A stretch of DNA of 64,000 bases from Brasenia schreberi (lineage: Eukaryota > Streptophyta > Magnoliopsida > Nymphaeales > Cabombaceae), in assembly GCA_036023115.1 (NCBI GenBank), contig JAYKKT010000087.1, positions 10,262,501 through 10,326,500 of the forward strand, read 5' to 3'. The translations under genes and the position numbers were made by a program. This document shows, in pieces, positions 50,465 through 61,616 of the stretch. The notes below the pieces were generated by a model, which did not search any database, had not been told where the DNA came from, and saw nothing but the letters and a program-made list of their open reading frames with translations. Every line of letters begins with the position of its first letter. Position 1 is the stretch's first letter.

Positions 50465-51020
50465 TCTTAAGCCTTTTCCCACAATAGATACTAGATGGGG
50501 TTGACTACATAGATTTTTTGTTTTTATAGAGCTCGATCTTGTGCCATTCTAACAGTTAATAAAGTGAGATGACTTTTTGTTTTCTTCTATCACTTCATAA
50601 TTTAAACATTTTAATAACCTCGTTTCTCCCACTTCGTTACTGAAGCTTCCTTCTTTTTTGTTACAGGAGGAGGCCGAAGCCTAACACACACATCCATTCA
50701 TACACCCTCTGGGAGTCAAACTCCAAACCAGCAGCAACGGTGCTATAGTGTCCTGCAGTTGAGCTAACACTCTCAGTGCTACTGAAGCTTCCTTTCATCA
50801 CATTTTCCACATCTCAAATCTTCTTAAACGATTTTCCCTTGTTTTTATCATCTCAATTTGTTTCTGCCAACTTGATTATGAATACGGTCTTTCCTTGCAT
50901 GACTACACATCCATCCCAACATCTTTATTTATATCCTTTCCATTTACATATATTCCTAATTAACTGTCCAAACACTTAGAACCATATAATGTAGTAGGTC
51001 TAATTACAGTACCACTTAGG
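50465..51020 (-). mobile_element. RTE-type LINE, diverged relic, interrupted by a SINE
   Basis: The left end matches the family 3' end (‘aagccttttcccacaatag’) and later stretches match the C-terminal part (‘catgactacacatccatccc’, ‘aactgtccaaacacttagaa’). It is clearly older than copies C-F. No tail repeat or duplication remains. A SINE occupies 50653-50779. Confidence 0.75.
50653..50779 (-). repeat. tRNA-derived SINE with 15-bp target duplication
   Basis: On the minus strand: GCACTGAGAGTGTTAGCTCA (box A), box B as GAGTTTGACTCCC, a TG run, CTTCGGCCTCCTCCTGTAAC and an A-rich end. TACTGAAGCTTCCTT lies on both sides (50638-50652 and 50780-50794). Confidence 0.9.
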
Positions 51021-51164
51021 AAATGGTAGTGAAAATGGAGGTGGAAGATGGCATATAATCAGCATTGTCATAAAAAGTAAGCACAATAGTTAGCTTTACA
51101 CATAGAGAGAGAGCACTGTCATTCGCTTGCCTCTAAGTGTAGAAAGAAGAGCAAGTTTCTTAAC

Positions 51165-51672
51165 GGTTAACAGGGGTCCAGCATTCAACATATCTATTTG
51201 AAAGTTTTATGTTCGTTATTCATGTCATTAGTCAGCTTGGATGGATTACATCCAGAGAAAGAATGTACATAATCTCACCAACTACCACCTTTAACAGAGA
51301 ATACTCTGTCACACCTAAATAGTTGCATCTAAACCCCAACATTTAGAAAACCATATCACGTAGAAGTTATTACAATGGGCCGATTCTGTCTTGGTGGAAG
51401 AAACTTAAGAATATATAGGTTAACAGGGGTCCAACATTCAACACATCTAATTTGACAGTTTTATGTTCGTTATTCATGTCATTAGTCAGCTTGGACAGAT
51501 TACATCCAGAGAAAGAATGTACATAATCTCACCAACTACCACCTTTAACAGAGAATACTCTATGTCACACCCAAATAGTTGCATTTAAACCCCAACATTT
51601 TGAAAACCATATCACGTAGAAGTTATTACAATGGGCCGATAGCTGTCTTGGTGGAAGAAACTTAAGAATATA
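51165..51672. repeat. 253-bp tandem duplication
   Basis: Units 51165-51417 and 51418-51672 begin GGTTAACAGGGGTCC and end in CTTAAGAATATATA, differing at only about a dozen places. No gene is seen in it. Confidence 0.93.
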
Positions 51673-51921
51673 TATAATATACATCTGCATATCTACATAA
51701 ATATATGTATATATGTTTGTGTGCATGTGCATGTGTCAATTTTTCTAGAAGTGTAATGCAAACAACATCTGAATACGCTTCAAGACAAAAACATAGATGG
51801 AAAGTAAATCTTATAAAAGCAAACTTTGCAATCACATTCTGATACATCAAAAGAGGTGGTACCATGAAGGCATGAAATGCATTATTATAGAATTTCAGCT
51901 TCTTGTGACTCACAGTCACGG

Positions 51922-52044
51922 GCCTTTGATAACAGCAGTCATGAAACAAACAGTAGTGAAAAGAAAGATAGAGAAGCGAGGCCTTTGATAACAGCACAGC
52001 AGTCATGAAACAAACAGTAGTGGAAAGAAAGATAGAGAAGCAAG
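51922..52044. repeat. Tandem duplication of ~60 bp
   Basis: ‘gcctttgataacagc’ starts both units (51922 and 51981). Each runs through ‘agtcatgaaacaaacagtag’ and ‘agaaagatagagaagc’. Unit 2 has five extra bases. Confidence 0.93.
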
Positions 52045-54204
52045 TGAAGCACATCTTAAGGGGTTCACAGTAGCCCTCACCTAAGGGGTCATCTCTCTCT
52101 CTCTCTCTCTCCGTGTGTTGTGTGTGTGTGTGGAGAGAACCCATTACGGTTCTGAACTACCAAATGCATGGACTTAACCATGAAATGCCACTCGTAAGGA
52201 TGCAATTTGTATTTTTCACTTAATATTGTAGAAAGTTTTGTCAATTTTAATGCACCACAACTGTATCACTGATGAATAACCAATGGCTCACAATTCATGA
52301 AGAGATGGATGCTTAAAAAACGCTGCAAGTTTCTTGTCTAACCAAATTTTGACACATGTATATAGCAAATAAATTAGTCAAACATGATCTATTGTATGCT
52401 ATTTTGGCAATATATCTCACAAGGTACGGTTGTGTGTGAGTTTATGCGTGCCTCATCAGTTTCCTATCTATCCTTGAAAGCTTTTCATTGACTTGCATTT
52501 TTAATGTCAAATCTGATGTAAGTTCAACATGACAGAAGAAATGAATTTTTATTCTTCTTATGCTTGTTTACTGTGCTCCAATTCCTTTGTCTTTGTATAC
52601 CAAGCATGTTATATTTGTTTGCTAAACAATATAGCATTGGAATTGACAGGGAGAGGACAAACGAAACAGCTAAAGATCACTATACAGTGGGTCACAGAAA
52701 CCACATTCGCATACCCATGTGAGCTCTTCAAGTGCCTCCACTTATCTTGTGGTGAAAAATGCAAGCTGCATAAGATAGCACATTATTTGGTAAAAAAAGT
52801 TCCAATGAGGCAAATCATTTAATATGGCTGGTAAGGAGTAAGCACAACGGATGCTTCTGCATACATGATAGTAATGGCGATCCGGTGTCTCAATTTCAAC
52901 TGGTGTCTCAACCAAGGTTGCATCGAAACACCTACATGTACAAGGTTGACAAAGGAAGTGAGTGACAGTAGAGGAGAATCCCATTACCTATATAAATTAC
53001 TTCAGCATTTTTACCCTTTGTTGGGTGTGTACAAACAAGCCATTTGGCAATAATTTCAACGCAACAGACATGACAATGGTGCATACATGAACAACTCAAT
53101 TCTAGGAGACAGTCTAGAGGTTGTGCTATCAGGATAGGAACTAGATTTTAACACCATATTTTAACGAAGTGGACTGAGACTTGTAGATAGGTTTCAATAA
53201 AGGCTCGTGACATTGCTCTGTCTAGGACAATGTAAATGGCTAACGCCTTCCACCTAATAAGAGAAGCATCTACAACATGCATTCACTCTTTTCTAATGCA
53301 TTCATGCATCATCGAACTAATCGCTAGTGTTCCAGTGGAACCAGAATAAGGAGAAAGACCTAGTAGGAAAGAGGAGGGCTCTACCATTGCTGACGAGTGC
53401 TTGACATTGACAACAAATACGATTCAATGGAAAAAGCGAGGAACTACATAATGCTAATTTATTTCTATGTGCTTGATGGTTCAGCCTAGAACTAAAGGAA
53501 GCATCATAACCTTTGAATCCAATGCCAAGAGACCAAGGATCAAAGGCAAACCAAGAAATGAAAGACAAATGGGACACGAGTGGTTGAAAAGTAACCACCG
53601 TTCTACAAGTTGGCACCTTCTCAGAGTACCTGTGGTTGATGAACCGGGCGACATTTCCATAATATGTTGCATCTAAACAAAGGGCTTCCTCATCCTTTAG
53701 GATTCACTCTGATCCCCAATCAGCATCCAATAGTATTGGATGAGTGTGGTTTTCATCTCTCTTGCCTTATTCACTTCGATCAACCAATTCGGTGATCATC
53801 ATAACTTCACCCACATATTCACACACAAAGGCACCTCTAGGTAAACTCTCTAAAGTCCTCAGACCCCATCCTTTTCCTTCTGGGGTAAAAAAACCCTGAA
53901 AATTTTGCTTAACATCAACATCTGAAGAATGAATTCTAGAAACGATTGACAGATTTGTTAAACCTAAAGGCTGAAAACATTGAACCACCTTTTGGAGCTT
54001 CAGCAGGTTCGGTATTAGGATACACATGCCAGAGCCTTCTACTTTAGTAGAAATCTCATTTCCGTATAAGTTCGCTTAGAAGGGAAAGCTTTTTGTTTTC
54101 CAACTGTCTCAAGAATCTCGCTTCTTCCACACATATTTTGATTTTCTTTATACTATGTCATGTATCCTTTTTACTTATTTTATGCATGATATGTGCATCT
54201 TACA

Positions 54205-57200
54205 ACTCCGCCCATGTAAGGGATCACCCTTGCATTGCCCGTCCCAAGCCCGGATAAAGGAGGAGGGTTGTGTTAGGCTTCTGATACCAGAGTAAAACTT
54301 CGTCGGATTTTTACAACATGGATTACAAAAATTATGAGCATTGCTTTGGGGCGTTCCCGCCTAGCGACATGCTGCAGAGCCCGAATGCAGTAAGAAGTAA
54401 GCAAGGGCCACTACATTTTTGCTCGAATGTAGTGAATCAATTGCAGAGAGGGTTCCCACATCATGGACGGGTGTGGGTAAAGAAGTTAGTCCCGCTATAT
54501 TGTCGCCCGAATGTAGTGAAAAATTTTCGAAGAGGGTCTCCGCATTTTGATTATGGACGGATGCGGGGGTAAGGAAGCTGGTCCTAGATAATAAGATTCG
54601 TATTGGTTCTTGGAATATCGGAACATTATCGGGTAAACTAATGGAGGTGGTAGATACTATGATTCGGAGAAAGATTCATATTCTATGTTTACAAGAGACA
54701 AAATGGGTTGGAGAAAAAGTAAAAGAGATAGAGGATACAGGTTTTAAATTATGGTACTCAGGTAAAGAAAAGACTCGAAACGGAGTTGGTATTATCATAA
54801 ATAAAGATTTAAAGGAGAGTGTAGTAGACATACAACGATATGGTGACCGAATCATGACGTTGAAATTAGTGTTAGGAGCAGAGGTTTTGAATATAGTTTG
54901 TGCTTACGCACCCCAAGTAGGACTAGAAGATAGTATAAAGACAGTTTTTTGGGAAGAGTTAGATAAGGTGTTTCAAAAGATTCCACAAAGGGAGATGATT
55001 TGTTTAGGAGGAGATTTAAATGGACATGTTGGTAAAGAGGCAAGGGATTCATAGAAACTTTAGTTTTGGGGATATAAACGAGGAAGGTAGGGAGATTTTA
55101 AATTTTGCTATGTTATTAGAAACAAATTAGGAGTGGCACCAATAGAGGATAAAATGAGAGAACATCGTTTAAGATGGTTTGGACATATAGAAAGAAGATC
55201 AAAAGAAGAACCTGTAAGAAGGTTAGAAAACCTAAATTTGGAAAGTATTAAAAGAGGTAGAGGACGACCACAAAAGTGTTGGAAAGAAACAATAAAGAAT
55301 GATCTAGCTTATTGGGAGTTAACTGCTAACATGGCACAAGATAGAGATCTGTGGAAACAAAGAATCCATGTAGCCGACCCCGTCTAGTATGGGAAAAGGC
55401 TTAGTTGTTGTTGTTGTTGTTGTTATTTGATCTCTTTATAGTCAATACAATCTTCAAAAAATGAGATGAACATTTAATTACTTATAAGAGTGGCTTATCA
55501 CAAACACAAATTGATTACTTTATTTGTATAAAAAAAGATAGAGCATGTTGTAAAGATTGTAAGGTAATTCCAGGAGAAAGCTTAAGCTTAGCCACCCAAC
55601 ATCGACTTTTAGTTATGGATTTACAAATAAAAAAATGGACAAAGAAGAAAAGAGTGCATCGAGCTATTCAGACTAAATGGTGGAACCACAAAAGCGAGAA
55701 AGAAGATATATTTAAATAGAAAGTCCTTCAAGGAGATGTTTGGAATTATGTTGGCACACCCTGTGATATGTGGAACAATATAGCTATACATATTAGGAAA
55801 GTGGCGAAAGATGTGTTAGGGGTATCTAAGGGAGGTGTACCGGTACAAAAAGAAGCTTGGTGGTGGAGTGAAGTAGTACAAAATAAAATCAAGGCAAAGA
55901 GGGAATGTTACAAATTACATTATGCTAAGAAAACTAGTGAAACTTTAGAAGCTTATAAGAAAGCAAAGAAGAAAGCGAAAAAGGCCGTTAGTGAAGCAAA
56001 AGCTAAGATTTGGGATGACTTATATAAAAAACTCAACTCAAAAGAGGGTGAAAGAGATATTTTTAGGATAGCTAGGGCTAGAGATAAGAAAACTAAAGAT
56101 CTTAATTATGTTAGATGCATAAAAGACGAGGATGAAAAAATTCTAGTGGCAAATGATGATATAAGAAATAGATGGAAAAACTATTTTTATAATCTTTTTA
56201 ATGAAAATAAAGATGTTAGTATTAGTTTAGGAGATTTAGCCAAGTCAGAAAAGTATATAAACCACAATTTCTACCGACATATTCAAAAGAATGAAGTCAA
56301 AGAGGCTCTTAAACATATGAAGAGTGGTAAATCGGTAGGACCAAATAATATTCCTATAGAAGTTTGTAAAATACTAGGAAAAATAGGAATCACTTGGCTC
56401 ACAAGATTATTTAATGAAATATGGAAAAACCAAAAGATGCCCGAGGGATGGAGAGCAAGTACACTTATACCCATATATAAGAACAAGGGAGACATTCAAA
56501 ATTGTGTGAATTATCGATGTATCAAGTTAATGAGTCATACTATGAAATTATGGGAAAAAATTATCAAACATAGGTTAAGACAAGTATCAAGTACAACAGA
56601 GAACCAATTTGGATTTATGCCAGGCAGATCTACTATTGAAGTGATTCACCTTTTGAGAGTCTTATGAAACATTTTAGAGCAAAAAAGAAAGACCTTCACA
56701 TGATATTTATTGATCTAGAAAAAGCTTATGATAGGGTACCGAGTCTTTGGAGAACTTTGGAAAAAAGAGGTATCCCATTGACATATATTCACCTTATAAG
56801 AGACATGTATGATGGTGCAAAAACATGTGTGAGGACTCATGAAGGAACGACAGACTTCTTTGAAGTTAATATTGGGTTACATCAAGGATCAACTTTAAGT
56901 CCATACTTATTTATAATGGTGATGGATGAGTTAACAAAACATATTCAAGATGAAGTACCTTGGTGTACGTTATTTGCAGATGACATTGTATTAGTGGAGG
57001 AGTCTAAGAAAAAAGTTAATAGAAAATTGGAACTATGGAGAGAAACATTAGAAAGCAAAGGCCTCCGACTTAGTAGAACAAAGACAGAATATATGGAATG
57101 TAAGTTTGATCATTTGGCTATTTCAGAGGACATAGAAATTAAAATTGGCACACATTGCATTCCCCAAAAGGAAAGTTTTAAATACCTAGGGTCAAATTTT

Positions 57201-57780
57201 CAAAGTGATGGAAGAATTGATGGAGATGTTACACATAATTAATGCTGGTTGGTTAAAATGGAGAGTAGCATCAAGTATTCTTTGTGATAAGAAGATACCA
57301 TTAAAATTAAAAGGTAAATATTATAGAGCAGCAATTAAGCCTGCCATGTTTTATGGTTCTGAGTGTTGGGCAGTTAATCATCAACATGTACAAAAGATGT
57401 CTCTGACAGAAATGAATATGTTGAGATGGATGAGTGGTCATACAAGAAAAGACCGTATACATAATGAGGTTATTAGAAACAAATTAGGAGTGACACCAAT
57501 AGAGGATAAAATGAGAGAGCATCGTTTAAGATGGTTTGGACATATAGAAAGAAGATCAAAAGAAGAACCTGTAAGAAGGTTAGAAAAACTAAATTTGAAA
57601 AGTATTAAAAGAGGTGGAGGACGACCACAAAAGTGTTGGAAAGAAACAATAAAGAATGATCTAGCTTATTGGGAGTTAACTGCTAACATGGCACACGATA
57701 GGGATCTGTGGAAACAAAGAATCCATGTAGCCGACTCCGTCTAGTATGGGAAAAGGCTTAGTTGTTGTTGTTGTTGTTGT
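54205..57780 (+). mobile_element. RTE-type LINE, copy E, full length with perfect target duplication
   Basis: Runs from ‘actccgcccatgtaagg’ to a six-unit TTG tail. The 16-bp duplication ATATGTGCATCTTACA lies at 54189-54204 and 57781-57796. It shows endonuclease (54641-55054), reverse transcriptase (55768-56667 and 56664-57242, with [11 protein letters not shown] and F-A-D-D-I-V-L-V) and the C-terminal part (57205-57744). Small deletions near 56657 and 57232 shift the frame, and a truncated RTE copy is nested at about 55113-55423. Codons around the shifts are otherwise well kept, so the element is young. It lies in an intron of the SUVR pseudogene, against its direction. Confidence 0.96.
55113..55423 (+). 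mobile_element. Truncated RTE copy nested in RTE copy E
   Basis: The outer element breaks after ‘ttttgctatg’ and resumes at ‘atttgatctc’, where copy D reads straight through. Between lie the last ~310 bp of the same family ([18 protein letters not shown]) with a TTG tail. Edges are within a few bases; any target duplication is too short to call. Confidence 0.92.
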
Positions 57781-57998
57781 ATATGTGCATCTTACACATT
57801 TTTCATACGTCATGTATCATGCAATATTCGTTAGGTTCTAACTTTCTGCACTATAATATTTAAAATTATATAACATATAACGGACATATATGCTTTAATT
57901 GCTCAAAGAATCATCTCATTTTATTTTTATGTTTTACATCTGTTTCTTGTTCACTTCTGCTTCAAGCTCTATTTTCAATTCAACTGCCTTCTAATTTT

Positions 57999-58381
57999 GA
58001 TATGGTTCCGAATGTTGGGCAGTTAATCATCAACATATGTTCGTGGCAGAAATGAAGATGGTGAGATGGATGAGTGGCCACACAAGCAAAGACTATATAC
58101 GTAATGGCTTTATTAGAAACAAATTGAGAGTGACTCTAATAGATGATAAAATGAGAGAAAATCTGTTAAGATGGTTTGGACACATAGAAAGACGACCAAA
58201 GGAGTGAAAATATTAAAAGAGGAAGAAGAAGACCACAAAAACAAAAGTGTTGAAAGGAAACAATAAAGAATGATCTAGCTTATATAGAGTTAACTAGTAG
58301 AACGACACACCAACGAGCTCTATAAAAACAGAGAATCCACGTAGTCAACCACATCTAGTATGGGAAAAGGTTTAGTTGTGT
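57999..58381 (+). mobile_element. RTE-type LINE, copy F, 383-bp 5'-truncated
   Basis: Contains the C-terminal segment (‘ggttccgaatgttgggcag’, later ‘agatggtttggacacatag’) and the 3' end ‘gggaaaaggtttagttgtg’. An 11-bp duplication CTTCTAATTTT lies at 57988-57998 and 58382-58392. It is more diverged than copy E. Confidence 0.88.
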
Positions 58382-60315
58382 CTTCTAATTTTTCTTGATT
58401 CTACATTGGGTTCAAATTGTACCTTTATTTCTCTTTTGAAACTTACCTCGCTTTTTAAAAATGCTTTGGTTCCCAGTCATGTTTCTTGACTCACTTTCCA
58501 TGTCTCTTTGCAACCTTGCCATTAATGACTTACAGTCTCCTGCTATGGAGGCATTGACAAAGTTACCAAGCCAATAGAAATGCCAACTTTCGGTTCGATC
58601 AATCACTTTATTTTTCAAATAATTTGTGATCGAGAATCTACATTATGAGTTATTTATTCAACAAAGTAGTCTCAAAGAAAGCATTATGTGAGTCGTTCAT
58701 ACAACTGAAAACAAAAGGTAATTTCACAAAGAAGAAAAAGCTTACTTGTAAATTAGTTGTTATCCCTCTCTGAAATTTCCACACTGTTTACTACAGCCAC
58801 ACTTGCTCCAGCACTCTTTAATGAATCTCCTCACCAGAAGACCCTTACAAGGCCCATTAGAGTTTGACCTCTCGAGGGAGCAGTCTCTACAATACAACAG
58901 CCCATGCTTTTCTGGTTCACGGTTCAAATATCCAAGAATTCCTTCTTAACCAGACCATCGAGTTTATATGCATACTCACCACCTGTTTCACGTAAGCACA
59001 AGGTATGGATTCTAATAGACAATCACCAAAACAACCTCCACAGCAGCCTTCATCCCCTATGCGAGCAAGAGAGAAGTTAACCATGGCTTTCTGGTAAACA
59101 TGCTTTGTTGTTATATAGTGAAACAAAGGAGGATAAGGTTCACTACTGACTTCATTTACAACTGGAATTCGGATATTCTCTTCACCTTTGGATATATCAT
59201 AGATATCGTGCAAAGGCTTCTCCACACCAAAACACCCATTATTTTCTTCAACAAGTACTATCTCAGTGTTCTGTTTGCATACCAAGGATTCAGTTTCCTC
59301 CTTCAAATTCTCGTATTTGCATATTTTTTGGTCAGTTTTGCCCCTCCTTCCTAGACCCTCAACACAATTCAAAACAATATGTTGCTGAAAATGTGGCAAT
59401 ATTATCTCTAAGGAGCTGTACAGATCATGTTGTACTGAACCATAAGCTCTGTACAAGTTATTCTCTTTCAATTTCAGGGCATCTATCATTGAAGTTACAG
59501 TTGTTATTCTTTCCTGTTTCTCGCTTGCATCTGTAGCAAGTTCTAAGAAGCATTCACACACATCCTTCATCAGATTCATCATAGAGAAACTGGGTCCATG
59601 AATTTTGTAAGATCTCAGTGCACGGTCTTCTGCCAATTTTAGAACTGCATCGAGACTTGGCATATGAAAAACAGGCCCAGCCTGGTCAGAGCAACAGGAT
59701 AATGCAAGTTTAACTTCCCCTAAACTGGTCAACGCAATCTTGTAATACATTGGACAACCGGGTGCACTAACAATTTCACAATTCATATCATCACTGGAAG
59801 AAATTATAGTATTACCAGGTTCTTTGTCCTCTTCGTCATCTGAATATAGTGTAGCTAGAGCCTCAAGAGAATGACAAGGACTTTGTGAACAATTTCTTTT
59901 ATCTACAAAACAAAACAAAAGGCAAGAACAAAGTAAGTGGTTATGCAATTACCAAATATTTCTATTAGTTGATTGTGTATGATATCAAAAACAAGAAATG
60001 ATAAAGGTACTAAATACCAAATCAATAGTAAGAAAATTTCTCACCATGTGTTGTAGGAATTTGTGGCTGCACCACACAAATTGGAACTTCATCAACAATT
60101 TCCGGAAAACCATCAGCTAATGGTTCTGATTTTGGTGTCCGAAGAGGGAAAGGGTTAAAATGTTCAACATGCCCTCTGGCATGGCTAAGAGAGGAAGACG
60201 TAGGGTTCTTTGTGGGCAGACCCATCATGCAATCAACATAGGTGTATCCATAATCATTAGAAGTTCTATTTGGACTCAGCACAGGATTACTAGAAGAAAC
60301 GAAAAAAGGCTCCAT

Positions 60316-61616
60316 GTCAGTTTATTCAATCTTTTGTCTCTTAATTCCAGAAGGATTAAAGCTCTCTTCCCCATATATACCCTTCTCCCTAGCGGTTGAC
60401 GGAGTTGAAACCACCTTTGACATCAACAGCTTCGAAGAAGATGCTTCTTCATATGGTAAGCATGGAATTCATGTTGATTCCTACGGTATACTTGGTTTGA
60501 AATAGGATCTAACGTAGTCAATGACAGGGATCTAATGAAAGGGTCTAATTATAACGAGGTAACAAAGGGTAAAAGGTTCTCATGGGATTATTGCTCCATG
60601 GAGGTCTCAGCTTGATGACCAACTCAACAATCCGTTCTGGAAGGTAAAAGGTTTCTTCGATGGAAACAGGCTCTTGTAAGATGCATGGCCCAATGAGCAA
60701 TAGCTCACCTGCCTACGGGGAGTCAACTTACAAGTTGAAGATTATGAGTTAGATACCTAGGGGTGGTGCATCTGGTTTCAGCCTCCACATTGAGACAACA
60801 TGGATGATGTATGACGAAAAGTTCACATTTATATCTGATTCTCAACACATTGGTTCGACATGAATTGCCTCCCCAAACTGTCTAATTAATTTCATAAGCT
60901 AACAGTGTAAAATAAATTTTAAAAATTCAAATGCAGTGTTAACCAAGAAAAACAACCTATACTTTACAACCAATTACCTGAAGAGTAGATCCAAGGAAAT
61001 GAACTAATCATTTAGCAAATGACAGATTATGAATAGCATGCTTTTCGGCTTGCAAGCAGCAGCTGTTATTCATTACATAACCATGGGTTTCACTTTCAAG
61101 AATTATGACATTTGAAATAAATACATATAGAAGTTCCAAAGCAATTACAAATGTAAGTTACAATGATATACACAATTTTCTAAGCTAGCTGTCTTCTATA
61201 CCTTTGGCACACTGACCTTCTGGATGATGATGCTTCACCTTGATAAATTTTCTTAAGCAAGTAGCACGTCTCAAACCAAACCCTTGTTAGCAAGGCATCT
61301 CTGTTTTCACTGTGTTGGAAGCCCATAACACACAAGAAGGTAACAACTACAATATAGCAAATATTAGAAGTTTAGAACCCTCCAAATCCAACAGCAGCAG
61401 CCACTTTAACCCAGTTGCACGGGCGTTGCACTTGTCATGAGATCAGACAGCCATGTTCCGTGAAAGTAATATCTAATTGATTTTGAAAAACAGATGCCAA
61501 AGGTAGAAAGGAAGTCAATATGAAGCTATTTGATAGATTCAAACAAAGGCATGAGTTCCTCCTGGAAAATATAAGAGATCTTCAGATAGGCACTCAAACT
61601 TTTTGCTTCCATCAGC
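60316..61616. other. Spacer between the SUVR pseudogene and the DUF3527 gene
   Basis: Minus-strand reading just above 60315 is open for about 44 codons and ends in a stop, and could be a decayed 5' exon of the SUVR gene. 60684-60795 is a SINE. The part nearest 61616 should be the DUF3527 3' UTR. Confidence 0.45.
60684..60795 (+). repeat. tRNA-derived SINE
   Basis: ‘gcaatagctcacctgcc’ (box A), ‘ggggagtcaacttacaagttg’-like middle, box B ‘gagttagatacc’ and the 3' end ‘gcatctggtttcagcctcc’ followed by ‘acattga’. Confidence 0.7.

Larger units (their letters stand above)
52715..60315 (-). pseudogene. SUVR-type SET-domain histone methyltransferase, decayed
   Basis: Exon pieces in order: 60315-60045, 59902-58746, 53895-53630, 52931-52865 and 52765-52715, with GT/AG borders kept. 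Piece 2 has the family's G-E-V-K-L-A-L-S-C and F-H-M-P-S-L-D-A-V-L-K segment, F-F-H-Y-type pre-SET lead-in and N-F-S-L-A-R-I-G-D-E-G-C-C. Pieces 3-5 give the SET domain (G-K-G-W-G-L-R-T-L-E, A-F-V-C-E-Y-V-G-E, N-V-A-R-F-I-N-H-R, D-R-H-Y-Y-H, L-A-F-F-T-T-R). It should methylate histone H3 or, like SUVR2, act in silencing, but it is broken. There is a frameshift near 58994, a stop at 58924-58926, a shift near 58775 within C-G-N..Q-R-G-I, stops at 53767-53769 and 53704-53706, and a stop at 52742-52744. No post-SET end is found. An in-frame stop also lies just upstream of the Met at 60315. RTE copy E sits in the 4.85-kb intron. Confidence 0.85.
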
